From Halolamina salifodinae (GTDB lineage: Archaea > Halobacteriota > Halobacteria > Halobacteriales > Haloferacaceae): DNA of 64,000 bases. This document shows positions 9,214 to 18,738 of this stretch, in pieces. Numbering within the stretch: position 1 is the stretch's first letter; each line of letters starts with the position of its first letter. The notes under the pieces are model-generated. The model did not search any database, was not told the DNA's origin, and saw only the letters and a list, made by a program, of their open reading frames with translations. The translations under genes and the position numbers were made by a program. The stretch is taken from assembly GCF_017874235.1 (NCBI RefSeq), contig NZ_JAGGLC010000001.1:496001-560000 (forward strand), given 5' to 3'.

Positions 9214-10179
9214 TCAGGGCTCGAACGACGCGCCGTGATTCCGGCCGCCGGCGACGAGCACCTCGCCGTCGACGCCCGCGGCCGCCAGCGCTTCCCGTCC
9301 GGCCTCCCGGGCCGCCTCAGCGTGGTCGGCGTCGGTAACACCGTACACCGTCGGTCCCCACGACGACTGGCCGGCGCCGTAGACGGCTGGCGCGCCCGAG
9401 AGCGAATCGACGATGGCGCCGACCGGCGGGCGATAGGTGCCGCCCTGCTGGTCGGCGTACCACGCGCCGTTGAGCCGACCGACCTCACTCACTGCGTCGC
9501 CGAACCGAGTTGCGTCGCCGGCGGCCACGGCGGGTAGTACCTGCCGGACGACGACACCGGCGATGCGGTCCGCGAGTTCGGGATCCGCTTCGGTTACGGC
9601 CTGCCGCATCGACGCGTCCTCGTCGGCGCCGCTCCGGCCCGACGGCACGTCCGGAACCACGAGGAGGAACCGCCAGTCCCGCGGGATCGGGTGGTGCGCG
9701 GCGACTTCGGGCACGTCCCACTCGCCGACCCGTGGTGCGTCGGCGGTGAACAGCGCGGCGGGGTGGCCGGCGTCCAGTACGAACCCGCCCTGCTCGAACG
9801 TGGCGACGCCGACGCCCGAGCGCCCGCCGCGGCCGAGTGCGGGAGCGCGCTCGCGGACGGCCGGCGCGCGGTCGTGGGCCTCGGCGACCGCCGCCAGCAC
9901 CGAGAGCGCCAACTGCGTGCCGCTGCCGAGGCCGGCGTGTCGCGGGAGCGCGCTCTTGACCGTGAGGTCGGCGCCCGCGACGCCGAGCAGGTCACACGCC
10001 AGTTCCGCGTACTCGGCGGCCGCGTCGTCGTCGCAGCGTACCCCGTCGGCGGCCGTCGCCTCCACGGAAAGCGTCGGCTGGTCGAGTGCGACCCCGAGCG
10101 CGCCGTAGAGGCGGTCGTGGGCCAGCGAGAGGTTCCCGAAGCCGAAATGCAGGCGGCCGGCCGTCTCGATGCGTGCCAT
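9214..10179 (-). CDS. beta-ribofuranosylaminobenzene 5'-phosphate synthase-like protein (GHMP fold)
   Basis: 321-residue GHMP-superfamily protein. The N-terminal RLHFGFGNLSLAHDRLYGALGVAL and the central glycine-rich loop LPRHAGLGSGTQLALS match RFAP synthases, which condense PRPP with (4-hydroxy)benzoate in tetrahydromethanopterin-type cofactor synthesis. The C-terminus GAGQSSWGPTVYGV is also typical. What cofactor it serves in a haloarchaeon is not shown by the sequence; pterin-related C1 metabolism is the likely setting. It is the first gene of a two-gene unit with the RAD55-like ATPase. Confidence 0.8.
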   Translation of the reverse strand: MARIETAGRLHFGFGNLSLAHDRLYGALGVALDQPTLSVEATAADGVRCDDDAAAEYAELACDLLGVAGADLTVKSALPRHAGLGSGTQLALSVLAAVAEAHDRAPAVRERAPALGRGGRSGVGVATFEQGGFVLDAGHPAALFTADAPRVGEWDVPEVAAHHPIPRDWRFLLVVPDVPSGRSGADEDASMRQAVTEADPELADRIAGVVVRQVLPAVAAGDATRFGDAVSEVGRLNGAWYADQQGGTYRPPVGAIVDSLSGAPAVYGAGQSSWGPTVYGVTDADHAEAAREAGREALAAAGVDGEVLVAGGRNHGASFEP

Positions 10180-10251
10180 CGTTCGTGACTCTCGCCCCGG
10201 GCCCTTCGCCGTTTCGGCGGCCGGCTCACCGTTCCGGAAACTGCGGCGCCG

Positions 10252-10599
10252 TTACCGCTCCTTGAGGACGGTTCGCTCTCGGTCGCGATCCGACGGTTGC
10301 TCAGCTTCTTCGGTCTCCAGGAGCCGATCCAGCCGCCGTTCGAACTCCGACTCGCTGAGTTCGCCCTGCGCGTATCGCTGTCGCAGCGTCGATACCGGGT
10401 CGCCAGCCTCCTCCTCGGTGTCGGCGTCGCTGTCGTCGTAGTACGTGAGGATCGCCAGCGCCGGGGCAACGATGAGCCAGCCGGCGATAGCGATTACGGC
10501 GGGGAGGGCACCGAGCGAGAGGACGGCCGTGAGGGCGGAGAGCCCGAACGTCACGACGAGGACGAGCCCGATTCCGGGCCACGATTTGAGCGGGACCAT
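10252..10599 (-). CDS. SHOCT-domain membrane protein
   Basis: 115 residues with two hydrophobic segments (about 8-30 and 33-52), an acidic linker, then a SHOCT motif DPVSTLRQRYAQGELSESEF followed by ERRLDRLL near residues 67-95. SHOCT domains are short oligomerisation modules often attached to membrane segments. Function is unknown. The start is the ATG at 10599; it lies between the RFAP-synthase-like gene and arcS, all on the minus strand. Confidence 0.75.
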   Translation of the reverse strand: MVPLKSWPGIGLVLVVTFGLSALTAVLSLGALPAVIAIAGWLIVAPALAILTYYDDSDADTEEEAGDPVSTLRQRYAQGELSESEFERRLDRLLETEEAEQPSDRDRERTVLKER

Positions 10600-10665
10600 A
10601 CCCGAAAACGGGTCAGGATTCCTGAAAAAACTACCGTCGGCTCTTCGTCAGATCTCGTCGACGTC

Positions 10666-10710
10666 ACCAGACTGCGTCTGGTTTGCTGACGAGAAGTGTT
10701 ACGTCTCGTC
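10666..10710. repeat. two-hairpin palindromic element at the arcS 3' end
   Basis: First hairpin 10666-10682 (arms ACCAGAC and GTCTGGT, loop TGC), 5-nt linker TTGCT, second hairpin 10688-10710 (arms GACGAGA and TCTCGTC with a longer imperfect loop), then GACG. This fits the hairpin-linker-hairpin pattern found elsewhere in the window. The second hairpin contains the arcS stop codon, so the element appears to supply the last codons of ArcS. Confidence 0.6.
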
Positions 10711-12501
10711 GACGTGGCGCATCTCGACGGCGATGCCCCGCGTCGAGTCCTGCATCTCTTCGCCGAACATCGCCGCCCGGCCGACGCCGAACGCCTTCGG
10801 GCCGGAGACGATCACGTCGTCGCCGGTCCGGATCTCCTCGTCGGCGTCGACGATACCTGGGGCGAGCACGCTCCCCTTCGGGACGAACCCGTCGATTTCG
10901 ACGGTTTTCGAGGGGGCGTCGCTCTCGGCCCACTTCCGGGCGCCCGCGGTCGTGAAGGAGAGCACGCCGTACTGGGGGACCATCGTCGCCAACTGCTCGC
11001 CGTCGGTGTCCCGGACCTGTAGCTTGGGGTAGCGACTGGTGGTCTGAATCTCGTCGCTGGGGAACAGCGCCTCGCCGGCGCCCTCGCCGATCTGATAGTC
11101 GGCCATCGCCCGGACGATGCGGTGTTCGCGGGTTCGCTTCTGGTAGGCCTCGACGCCCGAAAGCGCTTCAGAGAGTGCTGCGAGGGACTCGTCGGTCGTC
11201 GGGTGGTCCACGACAGTGTACTCGAACTCGGCATCGACCGCGGGTTCGACCGTCTCGCAGATCTGCGTGTAGCCGCCCGGCGGGACGTGGGCGACGACGC
11301 GGTCGTAGTCGTTGCGTTCGAGGTAGCGCCGCAGGACTTCGGCGACGAACTCCTGCTCGTCGGCGGTCCAGCGGCCGGTGACGACGGTGTCGTACTGCTG
11401 GGCCGGGTAGGTGAGTTCGAGTTCCTGGGGCACGACGCCGATGGGCGAGGTCATCGACGCCAGATGCCCGCGCCACTGGATCGCGTCGTGGAACTGCCGG
11501 TGGCTCTGGGACTCGCTGTAGGGCTTCTTCGCCGAACAGGGGACGAGCACCAGCGGGCCGTCGAACTCCGTCTCGTAGCGGTTGGTCACGCGCTCGGCGA
11601 AGCGCTGGATCTCCGGCCGGCGGATGCTGTCGCCGCTGGCGGCCGCGAGTTCGCTGTCCCGGACGACCGGCGCGCGCTCTTCGACGTACTGGTACTGCTG
11701 GTCGAACTCCCGGAACGCCGCGGTGAGCCACTGGTCGTGGCGGGCCTGCCCCTCGACGTAGTCACGCAGGCGCCCCTCGCGGATGCGCTCGCGCACGACC
11801 CGGAGTTCGGTCCGGAGCGCGTTGGCGTTGTGCTCGGCGCAGTCCCGGCGGTCGAACGCCTCGATCGGCTGCTGGCAGGCCGAACAGGAGCAGGGTAGCT
11901 CGCGGAGGTCCTCGAGGAAGCGCTCGCCCTCGCTGGTGAGGTAGAACCCTTCCGCCCCGCGGATCTTTGCCTTCTTCGCGTCGACGAGGTCGACGCCGGC
12001 GTAGACGAGCGTGGCGACGTTCCGCGGCGTCGCGACCCCCGAGAGGTAGAGCGCGGTGTCGGCGGGGATGGCCTCGTGGGTCCGGACGATGGCGTCTTTG
12101 AACGCCGACGCGTGGCCGACGAAACCGTTGGCGTCAGAGAGGAGGTAGGCGTCCGCACCGACATCGCGGGCCTCCTCGCTGGAGATGACTGCGGCGGTCG
12201 GGGCGTCGATCTCGGGATGCTCGACGCGGAACGACTCCCGAACCGGGTCGCGAGTGCCCGGCGGGAACGCGCGATGGGGGAGGATCGTGAGGCGGTCGTC
12301 GGCGCCCTCGGGGAGTTCGCGCTCACGGGCCCACAGGGAGCCGGCGTCCTCGATCACCTCGTTGCCGGACTGCGTCCGGCCGCCAGTGGAGCTCTGCTCC
12401 ACGCTGTCGACGAGCGCCGGCGTCGAAACGGGGTCGTCGAGGCGGAGTTCGCCGAGGCGGGCGGCGCCGTCGCGCCCGTGAACCTCGAAGTACTCGGTCA
12501 T
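10699..12501 (-). CDS. arcS: archaeosine synthase
   Basis: Converts preQ0 at tRNA position 15 toward archaeosine. 600 residues from the ATG at 12501, the usual size for haloarchaeal ArcS (TgtA2); the open frame runs on upstream only because it is antisense to the kinase gene. The ArcS motif PCSAKKPYSESQSH is present, with a TGT-like N-terminal part (YLSGVATPRNVATLVYAGVDL), a Cys cluster CSCSACQQP, and a C-terminal PUA domain (GFVPKGSVLAPGIVDAD). Residues 33-47 (VEQSSTGGRTQSG region) are encoded by a two-hairpin palindromic insertion, and another hairpin overlaps the stop. Confidence 0.92.
   Translation of the reverse strand: MTEYFEVHGRDGAARLGELRLDDPVSTPALVDSVEQSSTGGRTQSGNEVIEDAGSLWARERELPEGADDRLTILPHRAFPPGTRDPVRESFRVEHPEIDAPTAAVISSEEARDVGADAYLLSDANGFVGHASAFKDAIVRTHEAIPADTALYLSGVATPRNVATLVYAGVDLVDAKKAKIRGAEGFYLTSEGERFLEDLRELPCSCSACQQPIEAFDRRDCAEHNANALRTELRVVRERIREGRLRDYVEGQARHDQWLTAAFREFDQQYQYVEERAPVVRDSELAAASGDSIRRPEIQRFAERVTNRYETEFDGPLVLVPCSAKKPYSESQSHRQFHDAIQWRGHLASMTSPIGVVPQELELTYPAQQYDTVVTGRWTADEQEFVAEVLRRYLERNDYDRVVAHVPPGGYTQICETVEPAVDAEFEYTVVDHPTTDESLAALSEALSGVEAYQKRTREHRIVRAMADYQIGEGAGEALFPSDEIQTTSRYPKLQVRDTDGEQLATMVPQYGVLSFTTAGARKWAESDAPSKTVEIDGFVPKGSVLAPGIVDADEEIRTGDDVIVSGPKAFGVGRAAMFGEEMQDSTRGIAVEMRHVDET
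12364..12408. repeat. two-hairpin palindromic element inserted in arcS
   Basis: Hairpin 12364-12380 (arms GCCGGAC and GTCCGGC, loop TGC), 5-nt linker CGCCA, hairpin 12386-12402 (arms GTGGAGC and GCTCCAC, loop TCT), then GCTGTC. With the trailing 6 bases it is 45 nt, 15 codons, keeping the arcS frame open. It matches the modular pattern of the 48-kb array. Confidence 0.7.
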
Positions 12502-12573
12502 GGCCGGAACTGGCGCCGGGAGGGCCTTAGCCCGTTCGTTGTGACGCCGCCGATAGCTTGATTGACTGGCTGG

Positions 12574-13740
12574 ATGACCGTAGAGACAACAATGGCTTCG
12601 AACGCTGGAACGGGCGGGATCGTCGAGACGATCCTGCGCGAGATCGGGTTCAATCCCGAGGTGGAAGCAGATAGGGAGCCTGATCGGGGGGTGCCCAGAC
12701 TGCTCGCGAGCGCGGTGGTCGTGGTGACGGGCGTGGTGCTGCTGGTGCCGAACATCACCATCCTGCTGACGCCGCCGAACGACCCGGTGGGGACGGTGCT
12801 CTCGCTGCTCGGCACCGTCGTCTCGACCGGGCTGATAGCGGCGGGCTACAGCCTCTACCGCAGCAACTTCAGCGACCGGAACGCGATCCGGATCGCGATC
12901 TGGAACGTCCTGGGGTTGGTCGTGCTGGGACTGGTGATGCTGGGGCTGTTCGCCTACCAGACCAGCGCCGGTGCGAACCCCGTCGACCGCGCGTTCACCA
13001 TCGCGAACCTGCTGGCCATCGGCGCGGCCGCCCACGTCATCATCGGCGTCTACGACGCCCGGCGTGTTCGGGCCGAGGAGTTGGCGGCCGAACGCCGGAA
13101 GCTGTCGGTGCTGAACCGCGTGCTCCGGCACAACCTCCGCAACGAGGCGACGGTGATGCTGGGCCACGCCGAACAGATCGTCGAAACCGCCGAGGATCAG
13201 GGCGTCGCCGACTCCGCCGAGACGCTCCAGCGTCACGTCGAGATCGTCGGCGATCTCGCCGAGGAGGCCGACACCGTGATGGGAGTCTACGACCGGCGCG
13301 GCGGCGGCCTCGAAGAACGAGCCGTCCGCTCGGACGCCGAGCGCGCCGTCCAGTCGGTCGCCGACAAACACCCCGAAGCCGAGTTCTCCATCGACGTGCC
13401 CGAGGGGCTGACGGCACAGACCGACCCGGCGCTCCCGGACGCGCTGGAGGAACTGGTCGAGAACGGCGTCGTCCACGGCGCCGACGATTCCGAGGTAGAG
13501 GTAGATGCCGCCCGCGAGGACGACTGGGTCGCCGTCGAGGTCCGGGACAACGGCCCCGGCATCCCGGAGGAGGAGTATCAGGTCGTCACCGGCGAGAGCG
13601 AGATCACCCAACTCACCCACGGCTCCGGCCTCGGCCTCTGGGTCGCGCAGGCCGTCGTCGACGCCGTCGACGGCCGCCTCGACTTCGGCGTCCCCGAGGA
13701 GGGCGGCACCGTGGTGACGCTGCGGCTGCCGCCGGCCTGA
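12574..13740 (+). CDS. membrane sensor histidine kinase
   Basis: 388 residues from the ATG at 12574; an ATG at 12592 and a TTG at 12562 are alternatives. Four or so hydrophobic segments (about residues 40-160) form a membrane sensor. The HisKA-like box is LNRVLRHNLRNEATVMLGHAEQI with the phospho-acceptor His in RHNLRNE. The ATPase domain follows, with N-box LEELVENGVVHG, G1 VRDNGPGIP and G2 GSGLGLW. No receiver domain or adjacent response regulator is present, typical of haloarchaeal orphan kinases. It is divergent from arcS. Confidence 0.88.
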   Translation: MTVETTMASNAGTGGIVETILREIGFNPEVEADREPDRGVPRLLASAVVVVTGVVLLVPNITILLTPPNDPVGTVLSLLGTVVSTGLIAAGYSLYRSNFSDRNAIRIAIWNVLGLVVLGLVMLGLFAYQTSAGANPVDRAFTIANLLAIGAAAHVIIGVYDARRVRAEELAAERRKLSVLNRVLRHNLRNEATVMLGHAEQIVETAEDQGVADSAETLQRHVEIVGDLAEEADTVMGVYDRRGGGLEERAVRSDAERAVQSVADKHPEAEFSIDVPEGLTAQTDPALPDALEELVENGVVHGADDSEVEVDAAREDDWVAVEVRDNGPGIPEEEYQVVTGESEITQLTHGSGLGLWVAQAVVDAVDGRLDFGVPEEGGTVVTLRLPPA

Positions 13741-13809
13741 CCGGTGCGAACCCCGCCCGGGCTGCCGAACCCGTTAGCTTCTTTCGCTCCCCGGACCGAC
13801 TCCCGGACT

Positions 13810-15150
13810 ATGAACCACGAACGATCGGGCGACCTCTACGACCGTGCGCTGTCGGTGATGCCCGGCGGCGTGAACTCCTCCGTCCGGGCAGCCATCGAGC
13901 CGTACCCGCCGTTCGCTGAGCGCGGGGAGGCCGGCCACCTGATCGATGCCGACGGCAACCGCTACGTCGACTGGGTGATGGGCCTCGGCCCCCTGCTGCT
14001 GGGTCACGACCTGCCCGAGCAGGTGCAGTCCGAGATCCAGCGTCAGGCCAGCGCGGGCCCGATGTACGGGATGCCGACCGAAATCGAGGTCGAACACGCC
14101 GAGTTCGTCGCCCGCCACGTCCCGAGCGTGGAGATGATCCGCTTTGTCAACTCCGGCACCGAGGCGACCGTCTCCGCGACGCGTCTCGCCCGCGGCTACA
14201 CGGGCCGGAACAAGATCGTCGTGATGCAGGGCTCCTACCACGGCGCCAACGACTCCACGCTGGTCGAGGGCGACATCGACGAGCGCGGCCCCTCCACGCA
14301 AGGGATTCCGACCGAGTTCGCCGAGCACACCATCCCGGTGCCGTTCAACGACCCCGAGGCCGCGACCGAGGCGTTCGAGGAGCACGGCGACGACATCGCC
14401 GCGGTCCTCGTCGAACCGATTCTGGCGAACAAGGGGATCGTCCACCCCGTCGACGGCTACCACGAGACCCTGCGGGACCTCTGTGACGACTACGGCTCGC
14501 TGCTCATCTGGGACGAGGTCATCACCGGCTTCCGCGTGGGCGGCCTCGGCTGTGCCCAGTCGAAGTTCGGTATCGAGCCCGACGTGACCACGTTCGGGAA
14601 GATCATCGGCGGCGGCTTCCCCGTCGGCGCTATCGGCGGCAAAAGCGAGATCATCAGCCAGTTCACGCCCTCCGGCGACGTGTTCCAAGCCGGCACCTTC
14701 TCGGGGCACCCCGTGACGATGGCCGCTGGACTCGAAACGCTGCGCTTCGCCGCCGAGAACGACGTGTACGAGCACGTCAACAGTCTGGGCGAGAAGCTCC
14801 GCGAGGGGCTGACCGAGATCGTTCGGGAGCGCGCGCCGGAGTACACCGTCGCCGGCACGGACTCGCTGTTCAAGCTGATCTTCACCCGGAACGGCCCGGA
14901 GAACGTCGCGGACACCTGTTCCGGTGGCTGCCAGCAGAACGAGTCCTGTGCGCGCTTCGACTACTGTCCGAAGACCGGCGCCGACGTGGCCGCCGCCGAG
15001 ACCGACCGCTGGCGCCGCCGCTTCTGGCCGGCGATGAAGGAACAGGGCGTGTTCCTCTCCCAGAACCAGTTCGAGTCGCAGTTCGTCTCCTACGGCCACA
15101 CCGAGGCGGACGTGGAGGAGACGCTGGATGCGTATAGAGAGGTATTATAG
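13810..15150 (+). CDS. hemL: glutamate-1-semialdehyde 2,1-aminomutase
   Basis: PLP enzyme making 5-aminolevulinate for haem synthesis by the C5 pathway. 446 residues from the ATG at 13810, which matches the usual MNxERS-type start; the longer frame upstream is not needed. Visible motifs are [39 protein letters not shown] and the PLP-lysine site [19 protein letters not shown] Cys-rich insertion ([17 protein letters not shown]) near residue 380, absent from most bacterial enzymes, could bind a metal. The hemC-hemD pair lies 2.4 kb further on, beyond an accessory island. Confidence 0.95.
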   Translation: MNHERSGDLYDRALSVMPGGVNSSVRAAIEPYPPFAERGEAGHLIDADGNRYVDWVMGLGPLLLGHDLPEQVQSEIQRQASAGPMYGMPTEIEVEHAEFVARHVPSVEMIRFVNSGTEATVSATRLARGYTGRNKIVVMQGSYHGANDSTLVEGDIDERGPSTQGIPTEFAEHTIPVPFNDPEAATEAFEEHGDDIAAVLVEPILANKGIVHPVDGYHETLRDLCDDYGSLLIWDEVITGFRVGGLGCAQSKFGIEPDVTTFGKIIGGGFPVGAIGGKSEIISQFTPSGDVFQAGTFSGHPVTMAAGLETLRFAAENDVYEHVNSLGEKLREGLTEIVRERAPEYTVAGTDSLFKLIFTRNGPENVADTCSGGCQQNESCARFDYCPKTGADVAAAETDRWRRRFWPAMKEQGVFLSQNQFESQFVSYGHTEADVEETLDAYREVL

Positions 15151-15210
15151 GGATCAGCAACTAGATAAATGATATATCTGCCGCACAAATACTATATTTA
15201 GATCCAAACC

Positions 15211-15225
15211 GAAAAATATAAAATA
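15211..15225 (+). promoter_or_regulatory. TATA-rich promoter of the AT-rich island gene
   Basis: CCGAAAAATATAAAATAG lies about 26-30 bases before the ATG at 15245, giving BRE plus TATA and an expected start almost at the initiation codon (leaderless). Confidence 0.55.
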
Positions 15226-15244
15226 GGTATCTGACATAGCTGTC

Positions 15245-16366
15245 ATGGGAGAAGACCCATTAGAAAATAATAGTATTGGTCGTAGGAACATTTTGAAGAG
15301 CGGAATTGCAGCTACGTCGCTATCGTTCCTTCCAAAGACTGTTTCAGCTAAGAAACTGAGTCGGACCATCAAACTCACAGGCACGCTAAACAGCCCTGTT
15401 TCCGAGAAGGTGGTAAACAAGTGAGTGAAGCAATTAATCAAACGAGTTCCAGAGATCAATAAGGGGGATCTTATGCTGTACGGGTCTCCCAAATTCGGGC
15501 AAGAGGAAAAATACGTAGGGGCCTTTGTCATGAAGATCGGGCGAGATGGTGTTCCTATAGTTACAATCGGATACGGCAAGCCGGGAGAAGACGGTGATAA
15601 TAGCGCGAAGGTCAAAGAGAACGCGGAAGAAGCGTTTACTCGGATGGATAGTTCAGAGACAGTCCAGGACTATACCACCTCAACGGAGGGCAGTGTTAGT
15701 CTCCAAAGTTCGTCAGGCAATGAGCCTACATTTGATAATGGGTGGAACACATACTCAAATACAGAAGCTTTCACCGAGGGAGATAACGGACAAGTGAGTA
15801 TAACTGGACAACATGCACGCTTCGATAAGAGCGCAGACGGTAGCGATAGTTGGGATCAGTGGGGAGCCTCATTCAACTACCGATCTACTCCATATGAGAA
15901 CCTTGGTCGAAAACGTGTTTCAGATACGACATTCCGACAAGACTGGTCAGAAGGGTTCATGGATGTCAAGAACGATAGTATATATGACTCATCACCAAGC
16001 GGTAGAAAGGTGGGTGAACAAACAATCGGAGCAGAAGTCAGCGCGAGTGCAGGTACCGATACATCTGTGGGAACAGCGATTAGCTGGTCCTACACGCAAC
16101 CGGACGTGACACGGACGGAACGTTCTGATCAGAATGGAAATGATGGTGACGCTGTTTGGAATTTCGACTGTTCCAGCGGCTCAACCAGTGCGTATGATAC
16201 AACCCTAGATGTCACCTGTGGAAGTGTTGTCTATTTAGATCAAATTGACAACTGCACCGCTGCAAGCGCTGGGGAAATTTCTAATAGAACACTGTTCAAT
16301 GGCAGTACGTTCGGGAGTAATATATCATGTGAAGCAAATATGGATTTCAACACCTGTCCACTCTAA
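15245..16366 (+). pseudogene. Tat-exported Cys-containing protein of unknown family, interrupted by an in-frame TGA
   Basis: The reading frame opens at an ATG at 15245 with a Tat signal GRRNILKSGIAATSLSF and a likely cleavage after VSA. It meets a TGA at 15422-15424 (codon 60) and continues in the same frame, without another stop, to 16366. The remainder (313 residues, GTG at 15425) has Gly/Ser/Thr/Asp-rich, probably beta-rich sequence and five Cys clustered in the last 70 residues (FDC, VTC, DNC, ISC, NTC). Base composition is much richer in A+T than neighbouring genes, indicating transfer. Most likely a recently killed secreted-protein gene; read-through or a sequencing error are alternatives. 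I do not recognise the family. Confidence 0.6.
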
Positions 16367-16374
16367 CTATACCA

Positions 16375-17520
16375 ATGTTTCGTAGGGAGCTATTATTGAG
16401 TGCGGCGTGTGGAATACCTGTCCTTATTTCCGGGTGTGGCTCCCGCGATCCCGAACCGACACCGGGCCTTCGTTCGGCTGTCGGCGACGGGAACTGGCCG
16501 ATGGCAGGCGCCGACCCAGCCAACAGCGGCTACGTCGATGGATCGTTTCCCACCGATCCCACAGAACCGGCCGAACTGTTCACCATCAACAGTTACCCCG
16601 GCGGCGTTGAGTCGATCACAACCGGCGACGGCATCCTCGCGGCCACGTTCGGTGGGACGAAACTGCTCGTTTGGGACCTCAACGATAGGAGCGAGCGGTG
16701 GCGCTTCGACGCCGGCGAGGGCGAGGGGCTTTACCCATCGCCGACGGTCGCCAATGAAAGCCTCTACGTTCGGACGCCGGCTCACGTGCGCTGTCTCTCC
16801 TTGGCAGACGGATCGACGCGGTGGGTAACTGGAATCTCCTCGCCGGACCTCCGCCCGGTACCGCTGGGCGAGGAGCTGGTCGTCGGCGCCGCGACGGAGC
16901 AGGCAGTCGTTGGCTTGAACGCACGCACCGGCGAACGTCGTTGGACGTTCGAAACCGAGGGATCCCCGACTGGAGTCGCTGTCAGCGATGACCGGCTGTT
17001 CGTGACCGACCGCGGGAACGAGAGCGGCCGGGTCACTGCTGTCGATCCAGAAACACGGGAAGCTGTGTGGCAACGCACTTTTACCCCGATCAAGGCTCCG
17101 CCGACGGTCACCGACAGCACCGTTCTCGTCGGCGACGCCGGGGGGATGGTGCGAGCGCTCTCTCGCGGCGACGGATCGACGGAGTGGGAAGACGACGTGA
17201 TCGGCGACGCAGAAGGTGTGCAGTCGCCAGTGGCCACCGACGGCGACCACGTCTACGTCACCCCGGATAACGACGAGGTACTGAGCGTTCTTGGAGCCGA
17301 ATCGGGGAAAGAACAGCATGCGACCGAAGTGGGGCAGTCGTACTGGGTTGGTGCGGTCGGGGACACTGTGCTGTTCCGGACGCGGTCTGGCGTCGGCGTC
17401 TGGCGACCGGGCTCGGGCGACGCTCAAACCATCGACGTTCCTGGAAATGTCTCCGCGGTCTGTCCGACCGACAGCGGGGCCTTCGTTGCGGCAGGGGACG
17501 CCGTATACCGGCTTGGCTAA
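16375..17520 (+). CDS. PQQ-like beta-propeller lipoprotein
   Basis: 381 residues with FRRELLLSAACG then a lipobox ISGC near residue 21, so exported and lipid-anchored. The mature part contains repeated propeller blades with Trp-containing strands such as LLVWDLNDRSERWRFDAGEG, LADGSTRWVTG, ARTGERRWTFETEG, ETREAVWQRTF and GDGSTEWED, typical of PQQ/quinoprotein-like folds. Such proteins in haloarchaea usually have no proven cofactor. It follows the interrupted island gene by 8 bases but has normal high GC, so the island boundary probably lies near its start. Confidence 0.8.
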   Translation: MFRRELLLSAACGIPVLISGCGSRDPEPTPGLRSAVGDGNWPMAGADPANSGYVDGSFPTDPTEPAELFTINSYPGGVESITTGDGILAATFGGTKLLVWDLNDRSERWRFDAGEGEGLYPSPTVANESLYVRTPAHVRCLSLADGSTRWVTGISSPDLRPVPLGEELVVGAATEQAVVGLNARTGERRWTFETEGSPTGVAVSDDRLFVTDRGNESGRVTAVDPETREAVWQRTFTPIKAPPTVTDSTVLVGDAGGMVRALSRGDGSTEWEDDVIGDAEGVQSPVATDGDHVYVTPDNDEVLSVLGAESGKEQHATEVGQSYWVGAVGDTVLFRTRSGVGVWRPGSGDAQTIDVPGNVSAVCPTDSGAFVAAGDAVYRLG

Positions 17521-17581
17521 CATTCCCACGCAGTCAAACGCGAACGCACTCCTTTTCCCCAACCACCCCCCACTCCCGCCC

Positions 17582-18736
17582 ATGAGCACCGACAGGACCC
17601 TCCGCCTCGCCACGCGCGGGTCCGACCTCGCCATGCGACAGGCCACGCTCGTACAGGAGCGGGTCGGCACCCGACGCCGGCCCGTGGAACTGATCGAGAT
17701 CGAGACCGAGGGCGACCGGATCCAGGACGAACTCATCGCCGACCTGGGCCGGATCGGCGCGTTCGTCCACGCGCTGGATCAGGAAGTCGCCGACGGCGAC
17801 TGTGACGCCGCCGTCCACTCGATGAAGGACATGCCCACGGAGTTCGCCGAGGGGATGGTTGTCGCCGCCGTGTCCGAGCGCGCCGCCGCGGGCGACCTGC
17901 TGGTCACCGAGGACGGGAAGGCGTTCGAGGACCTGCGCGAAGGCGCCGTCGTCGGCACCTCGTCGCTTCGCCGGACCGCCCAACTGCTCCACGCCCGCCC
18001 GGACCTCGACGTGCGCCCGCTGCGCGGGAACGTCGACACCCGGATCGAGAAACTGCTCGCCCCCCGCCTCCAGCGCGAACACGAGCGCCGGATGGACACC
18101 GACGAGGAGGCACAGAGCACGGAGATGCGGGACTACAACATCGACCCCGAGGGGGTCCTCGACGACGAGAACGCGGACCTCGACGACCCGGACGACGACG
18201 ACGAGTTCGAGCAAAGCGTCGACGAGTGGTTCGAGAGCCTCTCGGAAGTCGAACGCGCCGCGATGGGCCAGGAGTACGACCACGAGTACGACGCCCTCGT
18301 GCTGGCCGAAGCGGGCTTGGAGCGCAGCGGCCTGCGCCACCACATCGGCACCAGCCGGCTCCCGAAGGACAAGTTCGTCCCCGCGCCGGCACAGGGTGCC
18401 ATCGCCGTCACCGCGACAGACGAGGACGTGATCAAGCGGCTGCAGCAGAACCTCGACCACGCGCCGACGCGGGTCGCCGTCACCGTCGAGCGAACAGTCC
18501 TCTCGGAACTCGGCGGCGGCTGTGTCGCCCCGCTGGGCGTCCACGCCACCGTGCAGGGCAACAGCGTCAACGTCCGCGCACAGGTGCTCTCGACCGACGG
18601 TACCGAAGTCGTCGAGGGGACCCGGGACCTCCCCATCGAGACCCACGCCGAGGCAGCCGCGGAGTTCGCTGCGGACCTCGCCGAACGCGGTGCCGACGAC
18701 CTGATCGCGGCCGCCGCAGCCGAGACCGACGAGTAA
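17582..18736 (+). CDS. hemC: hydroxymethylbilane synthase (porphobilinogen deaminase)
   Basis: Polymerises four porphobilinogens into hydroxymethylbilane. 384 residues from the ATG at 17582. Motifs seen: RLATRGSDLAMRQA, VHSMKDMPTEF, GTSSLRRTAQL, RPLRGNVDTRIEKL, and the cofactor-binding Cys in LGGGCVAPLGVHA. Bacterial HemC is about 310 residues; the excess is an acidic insertion around residues 160-235, rich in Asp/Glu (DDENADLDDPDDDDEFEQ), just before YDALVLAEAGL. It ends 2 bases before hemD. Confidence 0.95.
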   Translation: MSTDRTLRLATRGSDLAMRQATLVQERVGTRRRPVELIEIETEGDRIQDELIADLGRIGAFVHALDQEVADGDCDAAVHSMKDMPTEFAEGMVVAAVSERAAAGDLLVTEDGKAFEDLREGAVVGTSSLRRTAQLLHARPDLDVRPLRGNVDTRIEKLLAPRLQREHERRMDTDEEAQSTEMRDYNIDPEGVLDDENADLDDPDDDDEFEQSVDEWFESLSEVERAAMGQEYDHEYDALVLAEAGLERSGLRHHIGTSRLPKDKFVPAPAQGAIAVTATDEDVIKRLQQNLDHAPTRVAVTVERTVLSELGGGCVAPLGVHATVQGNSVNVRAQVLSTDGTEVVEGTRDLPIETHAEAAAEFAADLAERGADDLIAAAAAETDE

Positions 18737-18738
18737 CC

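Noticed and set aside
12502..13620. A 373-codon N-terminal extension of arcS
   Set aside because: It is antisense to the histidine kinase gene, has no recognisable domain, and arcS homologues start at the ATG used here.
15422..15424. TGA as selenocysteine or pyrrolysine codon
   Set aside because: Pyrrolysine uses TAG; selenocysteine is not known in haloarchaea, no SECIS-like hairpin was noticed, and nonsense mutation is simpler.
15154..15615. Minus-strand ORF in the AT-rich island
   Set aside because: It overlaps the Tat-signal frame and lacks a promoter or motif; the plus-strand frame has a signal peptide and a well-placed TATA box.
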